Positions 25,413-32,684 of a stretch of 39,568 nt of DNA are shown piece by piece. The notes under the pieces were generated by a model. That model did not search any database, was not told where the DNA came from, and saw only the letters and a list, made by a program, of their open reading frames with translations. The stretch is from NCBI RefSeq assembly GCF_001509475.1, contig NZ_LLZG01000409.1, forward strand, positions 1-39,568, given 5' to 3'. Every line of letters starts with the position of its first letter. The stretch's first letter is position 1. The DNA is from Streptomyces regalis. Its GTDB lineage: Bacteria > Actinomycetota > Actinomycetes > Streptomycetales > Streptomycetaceae. Made by a program: the position numbers and the translations under genes.

Positions 25413-26125
25413 TGGAACCGGTCTGCGACCTGGAGGGCATCGGGAGCGCCGAGCCGGGCTCCCTCGGCGTATGCGCCGGCCCGGTCCCGACAGATGATCT
25501 CCACGCCGGGATGTGCGGTGAGCCACGCGGCGAGCGGTGCCGCTTCCCGGCCGGGAAGAACGTCGATCGGGCGGTGGCGTTCGCCGTCCGTGATCACGGT
25601 GGCGTACGACTGTCCGCGCCGGGTGGCGAAATCGTCGACGCCCAGCACCCGCGGCGTGCTGGACTGCGGATCCGGCAGCGCCATGACCCGGCGAAGCAAG
25701 GTCATCCTCCCTGCGTCGAACCCGAGTTGGGTGGCCAGCCGGGAGCCGGCCCGTCCGGCCAGCGCCAGCCCGATCCGCTCCAGGGTGCGGTTGAGCCGGC
25801 GGGTGAAGCGTGCGTACGGGCTGGTCAACTGCGTAAACGGCTCGGCGAACGTCCGGCGCGGGCAGTGGGCCGAGCCGCAGATGAACCGTCGGACCGTCAG
25901 CAGGATCACCACGCGGAACTCACCGAGCGGGAGATCTCTGAGCCTGCGCTGGTAGGAGTCGTGCACCCGATGTGAGAAGCCGTTGCAGTTCGGGCAGGAT
26001 GCTCCGGCCCCTCGGCCTCTTGCCACCACGTCGACTGTGCCGAAGGTGGCGGCCACCGCCTCGACGGCGAGCTCGTCGATCCCGTCGAACACCAGCGAGT
26101 TCCAGAACGATGCGTCGGCCTGCAT
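25413..26125 (-). CDS. ISL3 transposase, 5' exon
   Basis: N-terminal part of the ISL3 transposase. It begins near [20 protein letters not shown], has the zinc-ribbon pair CPNC and a second pair around CGSAHCPRR, the helix-turn-helix region and the first catalytic Asp of [20 protein letters not shown]. The second acidic residue lies in [15 protein letters not shown]. The exon ends VADRF plus CA, where the intron starts. If unspliced, translation runs into the intron and stops near 25334. The start is uncertain: GTG codons at 26140 and 26191 are in frame and no clear ribosome binding site is seen, as is common in insertion sequences. Confidence 0.88.
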
Positions 26126-26266
26126 GACCAGCACGGTCACCAGCCGCAGCCGCAAGCAACGGATGCCTACAGGTACCTGACGGAGCGTCACTATCTGCCG
26201 TTCTATGTCGCGGCGTACGCGGTCTCACACCCGATCGGTGCATCGCAATCGAACACCGCGGTCACC

Positions 26267-26301
26267 CTCTGCGACCGCTCCCCAAGATCTGTGCCAGAGC
26301 C
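26267..26301 (-). repeat. ISL3 terminal inverted repeat, right
   Basis: 35 bases, exact reverse complement of 22088-22122. The 8-bp duplication CGCTTCTC follows at 26302-26309. Confidence 0.92.
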
Positions 26302-26309
26302 CGCTTCTC
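26302..26309. repeat. 8-bp target site duplication, right
   Basis: CGCTTCTC, the same as 22080-22087. Confidence 0.9.
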
Positions 26310-26351
26310 GCCGACAGAGCCACCACACCTCGAAGGTCAGCAGGCGTGATG

Positions 26352-27266
26352 TCAGCCATCCGACGGCCGTGGTGGTACAGGGACCGGGCCGGGCTGCTCG
26401 GCAGGCAAGTCCTTGCGCAGGATCACGGTGACGTCGTAGCCGGTGTCCCGGGTCAGAGCGGGGCGTTCGCCGGTCAGGCCGAGTTCCTGGGCAAGGAGGG
26501 TGCCGTGCAGGTCGACCGTGGCCTCAACGAGATCGGCGAGCACCGCGGCGGCCTCGCGGCCCCGGATCCACGCGGTGAGGGCGATGACGGCGGCACCGGG
26601 CAGCGCCGGCCACCACCACACCGCCAGGGGCAGGTAGAGCAAGGCCCATCCGCCCAGGCGGGCGGCCGCGCCGTAGGCGTCGCGGGCGGTGCCGAGTTCA
26701 GCGCGGACCGAGTCGGATGCCACGAGCCACAGTCGTGGCCAGGCGGAGGTCAGGTCCAGGTCGTAGGCGCGGTACACGCGTTCGTCCACGGCGTGGAAGC
26801 GGTCGCCGATCCATGTCGGCCGTTCAGGCAGCTCGAGCGCGATGGCGTTGCGCCGGGTGATCGCCCGGGCGATGGCGGACCTGGTTTCGGCCTCGGCCCG
26901 CTCCTGATCGGCCCGCAGCCAGCGCCGCCGCCGATGCCGGACGAGCAAGCGTGCGGGTCCGCGATCGTCCGGTACGGTCCACAGTCGTTCCACGGCCACC
27001 CCCAGTGCCCGTGCGGTCAGCCCGGCGAGGGCGGCCGCCGCCAGTACAGCGGCGGCCGTCAGCAGGATCGCTCCAGGGCTGGAGGCGCTTGAGTGGGTTG
27101 CCGACCGGTCGATGACGTGCTGGAGTTCGACGGCGTTCAGCGCGTCGTGGTGCCCCAGGACGGCCGCGGCGCCCAGGCAGGCCACGTAGACGAGTCCGGG
27201 CAGCACCAGCAGGGCGAGCCATTTCTCGGCTGCCTTGCCCGCCAGCGTCGAAAGGAACGTGCTCAC
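26352..27266 (-). CDS. multi-pass membrane protein of the CHAT-linked locus
   Basis: A 304-residue protein with hydrophobic segments at about residues 15-40 (KWLALLVLPGLVYVACLGAA), 65-90 (AILLTAAAVLAAAALAGLTA) and a double segment near 210-245 (GGWALLYLPLAVWWWPALPG). The rest is charged and cytoplasmic. The N-terminal KAAEKWLALLVLPGLVYVA pattern is familiar from uncharacterised Streptomyces membrane proteins that sit beside conflict-system genes, but no function is known. GTG 27266 overlaps the stop of the 145-residue gene (GTGA), so both are translated as a unit, divergent from the CHAT-TPR gene. I infer that it is the membrane partner or target of that system. The gene ends 50 bases before the ISL3 element. 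Confidence 0.8.
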   Translation of the reverse strand: MSTFLSTLAGKAAEKWLALLVLPGLVYVACLGAAAVLGHHDALNAVELQHVIDRSATHSSASSPGAILLTAAAVLAAAALAGLTARALGVAVERLWTVPDDRGPARLLVRHRRRRWLRADQERAEAETRSAIARAITRRNAIALELPERPTWIGDRFHAVDERVYRAYDLDLTSAWPRLWLVASDSVRAELGTARDAYGAAARLGGWALLYLPLAVWWWPALPGAAVIALTAWIRGREAAAVLADLVEATVDLHGTLLAQELGLTGERPALTRDTGYDVTVILRKDLPAEQPGPVPVPPRPSDG

Positions 27267-27700
27267 AGCCGGACCCGGCCGTGGACGAAGGGCCGGCCCG
27301 TTGCCGCGCACACGGGGGCTTCGGGATGCAGTTCCGTGCTCGGGAACCTCCCGCACGGCTGGGCGGCGGGGCAGGTCCAGCGGTGGATCACCGGTCGGCC
27401 GCCGCTGGTCCCGGGCAGTGGCTGGTAGCCCTTCGAGGACCTGGTCACGATCCCGAATCCGGCTGCGGCCATACGGTCGTCCAGGGCATCAAGCAACTGG
27501 TGGAGCGCGGACTGCGTTAGGTGCGCCCGGCCGCGCAGCGCGTGGAGGATCGCCGTGACGATCTCCTCCGCATCCGCCTCACAGGCGGCCTCCTCCAACT
27601 CGCCTTCGCCCACGAGGGTGCACACCCGGCCGAATCGTTCCGCGAGTTCGTCCACCGACGGGTCACCTGCCTCCGTGATCGTTCTGTCCCCGAACTCCAC
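27263..27700 (-). CDS. small Cys-containing protein of the CHAT-linked locus
   Basis: A 145-residue protein. The first two thirds are acidic and helical (VDELAERFGRVCTLVGEGEL, AEEIVTAILHALRGR). The C-terminus holds RWTCPAAQPCGRF and APVCAATGRPF, whose Cys and His residues could form a zinc site, though a fourth ligand is not certain. Function unknown. It overlaps the following membrane protein gene by four bases and faces the CHAT-TPR gene across an 83-bp intergenic region, so the three genes probably form one system. GTG 27700 is the first possible start after an in-frame stop at 27718; no Shine-Dalgarno sequence precedes it. Confidence 0.72.
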   Translation of the reverse strand: MEFGDRTITEAGDPSVDELAERFGRVCTLVGEGELEEAACEADAEEIVTAILHALRGRAHLTQSALHQLLDALDDRMAAAGFGIVTRSSKGYQPLPGTSGGRPVIHRWTCPAAQPCGRFPSTELHPEAPVCAATGRPFVHGRVRL

Positions 27701-27783
27701 GGGGAGGAGAGGACCTTACGGTGTGCAAGCACCCGTGCGCATCTCGCTACTGTGAGGGCTGAGCGGCCCGTGAGCCATGTGGG

Positions 27784-30669
27784 GTGAGGGAGGAACAATT
27801 GGGGAAGTGGGAGCGCCGCAGGCTGCTGTTCGCGGCCTGCCGGCACCTGCGGGCGGGCAGGGACGCGCCCGAGGTCCTGGCACGACTGCGGGCGCTGGCC
27901 TCCACCGACCTGCAGGACCTACAGGTGGCGTTAGCCGCCGCAGAACTGCTCAAGGTGCGGGCCTCGCGCACCGAAGGCGCCAACACAGCGGACCTCGCCG
28001 AGGCGATCAACCTGTATCGTCATTGCGCCTCGCTGGCGCCGCCGGGCCATCGCGACCGAGCTGGAGTCTTCCACAACCTGGGCCAAGCTTTGTATTTGGC
28101 GTCATCGGACAGGAGGTTTCCCGGCGCAGCGGCGCAAGCTGTACACGCCTTCCGGGAGGCCCTGGCCGCCGCACCGTGCGGCGACTCGACTCGGCCGCTA
28201 TACCTGTTCAGCCTGGCGGCCGGGCTCTCCCGATGCTTCGAGGAGAGCGGTGATCAAGAGGCGCTGGAGGAGGCCGTGCGGGTGGCACGCGAGGGTTCCG
28301 CTGCAGCCGCGACCGGCAGTTCTGATCGTGCCCGGTGCTGGCTCATGCTCCTCAGTGCCCTGACATCACTGGCCGACGCCACGGAACGGCCGGAACCGCT
28401 GCACGAGGCCGTCGAACTGGCGCGCCAGGCCCTGTCGGAGGCGCGCAGCTCCGCTGCACGCGCGGATGCGCGGGCCGGACTCGCGGTCTCACTTAAGCGT
28501 CTCTACACAGCCACCCGGGAGACGCAGCTCTTGGTCGAGGCGGTCGAAGCGGCCGCGAAGTGCTGCGACGCGACGCCGCGCTCCCATCCCGACCGCGGTC
28601 TGCGCAGGGAGCTCTTCGCGGGCACTGTCCGGGATCTCGCGGACGACACACGGGATCCCGACCTGATGCGGCAGGCCGTCACCCTGATGAAGGTGAGCGT
28701 CAACGCGACCCCGAAGGGCCCCGACCTCGTCGACGGCCTCATCAATCTCTCCCGGGCCCTACTCAAACTGCACGCCATGACTGACGCTCAGGACGCGATG
28801 CGGGACGCGGAACGGGCGGCGCGGGCGGCCGTGGCCGTCGCCCCCTACGGCACAAGCCACAGCGTGGCGGCCTGCTTCGTCCTGGCGGAGGTCCTGCTGC
28901 TGCGCCACCGCGACGCTGCGGAAGCGTTGGAGGAGGCGCTCACGCTGACCCGTGCTGGGATAGCGGCCACTCCGCGCGACGACGCGGACCGCGCCTCGCG
29001 CCTGTTGCTGCTGGGCCTCGTCCTGCACAGCTTGCACGTCAGTAGCGGCGGCATCGAGCGGCTCCACGGGGCCCGGGATGCCTTCGCCGAGGCTGCGTCG
29101 GCCCCCGCCCCGGCCAGCACCAGACTGGCGGCCCTAAAGGCCCTGGCGTCCGTCGAAACGGCCCGGGGTGACCGGCGGGCCGCACTCGCCGCCTCCGAGG
29201 CCGCCGTCACCATGCTGCCGCAGCTCACCGCAGACTGGATGCCGTACGGAGCCGTCGTCCACCGGCTCGCGGACATCGCGGGACTGCCCGCAGACGCCGC
29301 TTCCGCCGCTTTGGACGCAGGCAGCCCCGGAAGGGCCCTCGAACTCCTGGAGTTGTCGCGCGGAGTCCTGCACGGCCGCGCCCTGGACATCCGCGGGGAT
29401 CTCAGGGCCCTGCGGCGCCAGTCACCGGAGTTCCACGACGAGTTCGTCCGGCTACAGGAGGACGCCAACGCCGGTATCCAGGACGAGGTGTGGGACAAAC
29501 TTCTCGCCCGTATCCGTGGCCTCGCCGGCATGGAGCGGTTCCTGCTCCCGCCGTCCGCCCACGACCTGCGGCAGTGCGCTTCCCGTGGGCCGGTGGTGGT
29601 GGTGAACGTCAGTGAGCGGCGCTGCGATGCGCTGATCCTGCGCGCGGATGCCGGAGATCCCGTCCATGCGATTCCGCTGCCGATGTTGACCCAGGCCGAC
29701 ATGTACCAGCAACTCCTGCGTCTACTCAAAGCCGAAACGGGTGCCGCCGACGCGCACTCGCTGCACGCACGACGACAGTGCCAGCGCGACCTCCACGACA
29801 TCCTGGGCTGGCTGTGGGACTGCGTCGCGGCGCCCGTGCTGGAGGAGCTGGGGTTCTCCGGCCGCCCCGAGACAGATGCCTGGCCCAGGATCTGGTGGTG
29901 TCCGGTTGGCGAGATGGCGTACTTCCCGTTGCACGCTGCCGGATACCACGACACCGGGAGTGCGGAGTCGGTCATGGACCGGGTCGTGTCCTCCTACACC
30001 ACCACGGTGCGTGCACTGCGCCCCGCCGCCGACGACCGGCCAGGCACGTCGGCACCCGTGGGGAACCCCGGCGTGGTGGTCGTCGCAATGCCCGTGACGG
30101 AGGAAGCGCCCGCGCTGCCGTGTGTACTGGCGGAGATAAACGCGCTGACGACGCTGATGCCGGGCACAACCGTCCTCAGCGGAGCGGAGGCCACCAGCGA
30201 TAGAGTCCTTAAGGCTCTGGCCCGCCATGGCGTCGCCCACCTGTCCTGCCACGGCATCACCGACGTGATCGCCCCCGCCGCCAGCCGACTGCTCCTGCAC
30301 GACCACCTGACTCGGCCGCTGACCGTGGAGCAGATCAGCAACTTGGAACTGCTCCACGCGGAAATGGCGTACCTGTCGGCCTGCGACACGTCGATGCCAA
30401 ACATCAAGGCCACCGACGAGGCCCTACACATCACTGCGGCGCTCCAGCTCGCCGGCTACCGACACGTCATCGGCACCCTCTGGTCGGTCAACGACGTCAC
30501 CGCAGCGGACATCACTCGTGCGACCTACGCCCGGCTCACCACGAACGGCACCACCGCCCCGCGCACCGACGAGTCTGCGGACGCGCTGCACCAAACTGTG
30601 CGGGAACTGCGCGACCGCTACCCCGCCAGCCCAACCCTATGGGCCGGACACATCCACGTCGGGCCGTGA
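27784..30669 (+). CDS. CHAT-domain protease with TPR-like repeats
   Basis: A 961-residue protein. About residues 1-560 are helical, TPR-like repeats (for example LAEAINLYRHCASLAPPGHR and HEAVELARQALSEARSS). The C-terminal ~350 residues are a CHAT domain (caspase-HetF associated with TPRs). The catalytic His lies in AHLSCHG (about residue 823) and the Cys in YLSACDTS (about residue 867), followed by GYRHVIGTLWSVND, the family signature. CHAT enzymes are caspase-like cysteine proteases; several act in phage defence by cleaving partner proteins to start cell death. The partner here may be encoded by the divergent operon 26352-27700. GTG 27784 starts the open frame, but TTG 27799, five codons later, has a much better GGGAGG site five bases before it and may be the true start. 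Confidence 0.88.
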   Translation: MREEQLGKWERRRLLFAACRHLRAGRDAPEVLARLRALASTDLQDLQVALAAAELLKVRASRTEGANTADLAEAINLYRHCASLAPPGHRDRAGVFHNLGQALYLASSDRRFPGAAAQAVHAFREALAAAPCGDSTRPLYLFSLAAGLSRCFEESGDQEALEEAVRVAREGSAAAATGSSDRARCWLMLLSALTSLADATERPEPLHEAVELARQALSEARSSAARADARAGLAVSLKRLYTATRETQLLVEAVEAAAKCCDATPRSHPDRGLRRELFAGTVRDLADDTRDPDLMRQAVTLMKVSVNATPKGPDLVDGLINLSRALLKLHAMTDAQDAMRDAERAARAAVAVAPYGTSHSVAACFVLAEVLLLRHRDAAEALEEALTLTRAGIAATPRDDADRASRLLLLGLVLHSLHVSSGGIERLHGARDAFAEAASAPAPASTRLAALKALASVETARGDRRAALAASEAAVTMLPQLTADWMPYGAVVHRLADIAGLPADAASAALDAGSPGRALELLELSRGVLHGRALDIRGDLRALRRQSPEFHDEFVRLQEDANAGIQDEVWDKLLARIRGLAGMERFLLPPSAHDLRQCASRGPVVVVNVSERRCDALILRADAGDPVHAIPLPMLTQADMYQQLLRLLKAETGAADAHSLHARRQCQRDLHDILGWLWDCVAAPVLEELGFSGRPETDAWPRIWWCPVGEMAYFPLHAAGYHDTGSAESVMDRVVSSYTTTVRALRPAADDRPGTSAPVGNPGVVVVAMPVTEEAPALPCVLAEINALTTLMPGTTVLSGAEATSDRVLKALARHGVAHLSCHGITDVIAPAASRLLLHDHLTRPLTVEQISNLELLHAEMAYLSACDTSMPNIKATDEALHITAALQLAGYRHVIGTLWSVNDVTAADITRATYARLTTNGTTAPRTDESADALHQTVRELRDRYPASPTLWAGHIHVGP

Positions 30670-30723
30670 GCTCACCGTCACCGGTCGGCCGTGTCTCTCT
30701 GCCTGGCGCCCGCCCCACCCGCC

Positions 30724-30936
30724 ATGTACAGAGAGTCACCTCAGACGAGTCGAGCCCGGCGCACCGCCCACCTGCTGAGTGCTCTATCAGTGGCAGATCG
30801 ATCCCTTCACGCCCTCAACGGACATGTCCAAACCCGCATAAGCGAGCACGAGGACGGACGCCTCATAGCGGACCGCGAGTTGCCGTACCTGGTGGCCACG
30901 GCCCGTGCCCGTTTGCGGCTGGCGACAGAGTTCTGA
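30724..30936 (+). CDS. short ORF, 70 residues, doubtful
   Basis: After the CHAT gene a frame from ATG 30724 reads with normal codon bias in its second half (HVQTRISEHEDGRLIADREL, then PYLVATARARLRLA). No ribosome binding site is seen and I do not recognise the family. It may be the 3' end of a lost gene. Confidence 0.3.
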   Translation: MYRESPQTSRARRTAHLLSALSVADRSLHALNGHVQTRISEHEDGRLIADRELPYLVATARARLRLATEF

Positions 30937-31099
30937 GGATCACTTGCCGGCCAGCGGGACTTCGGCGAGCAGCTCCTACGTCATACACCAACCGTCGGCG
31001 TCCAAAGCGAGCATGCGGGCGGGATGCGGACGCGCAGTCGGCGCCTGGTGATGCGACGAAGTCGAAGTCGCAGGTGCCGGTGTGGCCTGAGAGGCTGGC

Positions 31100-31233
31100 C
31101 TGGTCAGTGCTGTCGACTACCAGCGCATTATTAGGACGCTCGCGGACCGTGCCCGGTTCGGCCAAGGGGCGCTGACCTGCCAGGAGATGGCCGCCGTGTT
31201 CGGCATGGACGTGGTGCCGACGCGGGTTGAGGC
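31100..31233 (+). pseudogene. helix-turn-helix remnant of a transposon-associated protein
   Basis: The plus strand reads LVSAVDYQRIIRTLADRARF, then GQGALTCQEMAAVFGMDVVP and TRVEA. This resembles the C-terminal winged helix of small proteins encoded next to Streptomyces transposases (pattern: ...LTCQE-A...LG...VP-KVE). The sequence then switches to unrelated, reversed transposase text at about 31236. Confidence 0.45.
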
Positions 31234-31235
31234 AT

Positions 31236-31304
31236 CCAGCCCGGGACCGGCAGCATCGGCCGGATGGCCGCCCACTCCTCGTCCGTCGTGTCCGTCGGGT
31301 TGCG
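31236..31304 (-). pseudogene. IS5-family transposase N-terminal remnant
   Basis: Minus-strand NPTDTTDEEWAAIRPMLPVP followed by GW matches the conserved start of IS5-type transposases (Y-P-S-D-L-T-D-E-x-W-x-x-I-x-P-L-L-P). The remainder is absent. It abuts the helix-turn-helix fragment at 31100-31233. Confidence 0.55.
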
Positions 31305-31434
31305 CGGCTGCCGGCACCCGTTGTCGGCAGCATTTCCGAACCGGCGAGCCAGACAGCCACACTCCACGGCGATCGAGCTGGACTGCCCGGCCATCGACAC
31401 GGAACATTTCGGCACCGGGGCCTCCTGATGCTGC

Positions 31435-31726
31435 TCGGTGGTTCGACATCAAGGAGCTGTTCAGGAGGTCCCGCTCGTATGCGCGCAGCGTCCTGCGGGT
31501 CACCCCATCGGGACTTCCGTTCGACGCGTATCTCTCAAGACCGGAAAGATACGTGTCCGACCACGGGGACCCCGTGGCCATCTTGCGGCCCCTGAAGCAC
31601 TACTTCGACGGTGTCGACCTCGATCTCCCGGAAAGCATCCGTCTCTTCGACTTCCACCGCGCGGCGAATTACCTCCGCAGCCCGGCCGTCGCTGCCGCTC
31701 TGGATCCCTACATGCCACGACGGTAA
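31435..31726 (+). pseudogene. 3' end of an unknown gene
   Basis: A run of about 95 codons with good bias, including FDIKELFRRSRSYARSVLRV, PERYVSDHGDPVAILRPLKH and LFDFHRAANYLRSPAVAAAL, ends at TAA 31726. The upstream part of the same frame is debris, so only the C-terminal end of a former protein remains. I do not recognise the family. Confidence 0.45.
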
Positions 31727-31778
31727 CCGGCTGCTGGGAGGAGCGGACACCGCTGCCTGCGGGGGAGTGCCAGGATCA

Positions 31779-32093
31779 GCGATCTCCTCGCCATGGCGTA
31801 CATTCCGGCTGGATCGGCCGGCAGGGGAGTGAGGCAGCTGCGAGGGCTCCGGCAGCGCCGGGGCGTCGTCCGGCTCCCCGGGGACCGAAGCGCCCTCTGG
31901 TCAGGGCATCGGCATCTCGTGCGATGTGCACCTGCATCCTGGGCGTCGGTTCGCAGCCGCTGTGGGTTGAGCGTGGTGCCTGCTCGGCACCGGCTGCCGC
32001 CTTGCGATCCCGGCCTGCCAGGGCTGTCAGCCCTGCGCGGTGTGCGGCTATCGAAGCGGCAACGGCGCCCCCGGCTTGGATGGCCAGTGCGGG
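31779..32093. repeat. dispersed decayed repeat, copy B
   Basis: Matches copy C (37088-37599) over its whole length and copy A in its first part. It starts at GATCTCCTCGCC; compared with A and C it lacks 66 bases between two ACAT words (A positions 21899-21902 and 21965-21968). It shares with C the stretch GGGGACCGAAGCGCCCT through GATGGCCAGTGCGGG. Confidence 0.7.
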
Positions 32094-32300
32094 CTCCCCG
32101 CTACTGATCCACCCGCCCGACGATGTGGCGACCGGTTGGCCTCTCGCATGGGCCCCCGGAGCCTCGTCGTGAAAGGGCGCAGAACGCCGCGTATCCCGGC
32201 CCGATGCGTTCCTGAGAACGGTGGGCAGGTCAGCGTGCCCTCGCGTCCGGCCGCGTCGTTGGGCTGGGCAGGATAAGTCCCGCGCGGAACTGGAGAGAAC
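32094..32300. other. leader region of the amyloid effector/NLR operon
   Basis: No gene is seen. GGATAAG at about 32270 could be part of a promoter but no convincing -35 box is present. Confidence 0.35.
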
Positions 32301-32684
32301 ATGACAGGTGTCGAGTTGATCCTGGCGGCTCTGGCCACCGGTGCCGCCGCGGGTGTCTCGGATTCGGCCGGCGGTGCTGTCCGCGACGCCTACGCCGGTC
32401 TCCGTGACGCACTCCGGCGCCGCTCATCCGCAGAGGACGACGCCGAGACACGGGAGCTGTTGGAGGCCCGGGAGGTCGAACCCGGCACCTGGGAAACGCG
32501 ATTGCGGGGCCGACTGGTGGAGGCGGGGGCGGACCGGGACGAAGACGTTCTCGCCGCCGCGCGGCTTCTTCTGGAGCGGGCGGACGCGACCGGCGCGCAG
32601 CAAGGCCGTTATGAGGTGAACGCCGATCAGGCCAAGGGCGTGCAGATCGGCAGCCACAACACGCAGACCAACACCTTCTCTTGA
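32301..32684 (+). CDS. Bell-like effector with C-terminal amyloid signalling motif
   Basis: A 127-residue protein. The N-terminus (VELILAALATGAAAGVSDSA) is a hydrophobic helix followed by a small helical domain (VRDAYAGLRDALRRR ... DEDVLAAARLLLERAD), the layout of the bacterial Bell domain, a likely membrane-damaging effector analogous to fungal HeLo and animal MLKL domains. The C-terminus carries AKGVQIGSHNTQTNTF (residues 111-126), a RHIM/PP-like amyloid motif with core V-Q-I-G. A matching motif stands at the N-terminus of the STAND protein encoded directly downstream. By family knowledge, amyloid templating from the activated STAND protein would switch this effector into a pore-forming state and kill the cell. 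ATG 32301 has GGAGAG close by. The stop overlaps the start of the next gene. Confidence 0.85.
   Translation: MTGVELILAALATGAAAGVSDSAGGAVRDAYAGLRDALRRRSSAEDDAETRELLEAREVEPGTWETRLRGRLVEAGADRDEDVLAAARLLLERADATGAQQGRYEVNADQAKGVQIGSHNTQTNTFS

Larger units (their letters stand above)
22088..26301 (-). mobile_element. ISL3-family insertion sequence carrying a group II intron
   Basis: The element is bounded by 35-bp perfect inverted repeats beginning GGCTCTGGCACAGATCTTGG (22088-22122 and 26267-26301) and by an exact 8-bp duplication (CGCTTCTC). Its single gene, a minus-strand ISL3 transposase, is split by a 2426-bp group II intron. Without the intron the element would be 1788 bp, a normal ISL3 size. 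Perfect ends and duplication suggest a recent insertion, next to repeat copy A and 50 bp past the stop of the membrane protein gene at 26352. Confidence 0.93.
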
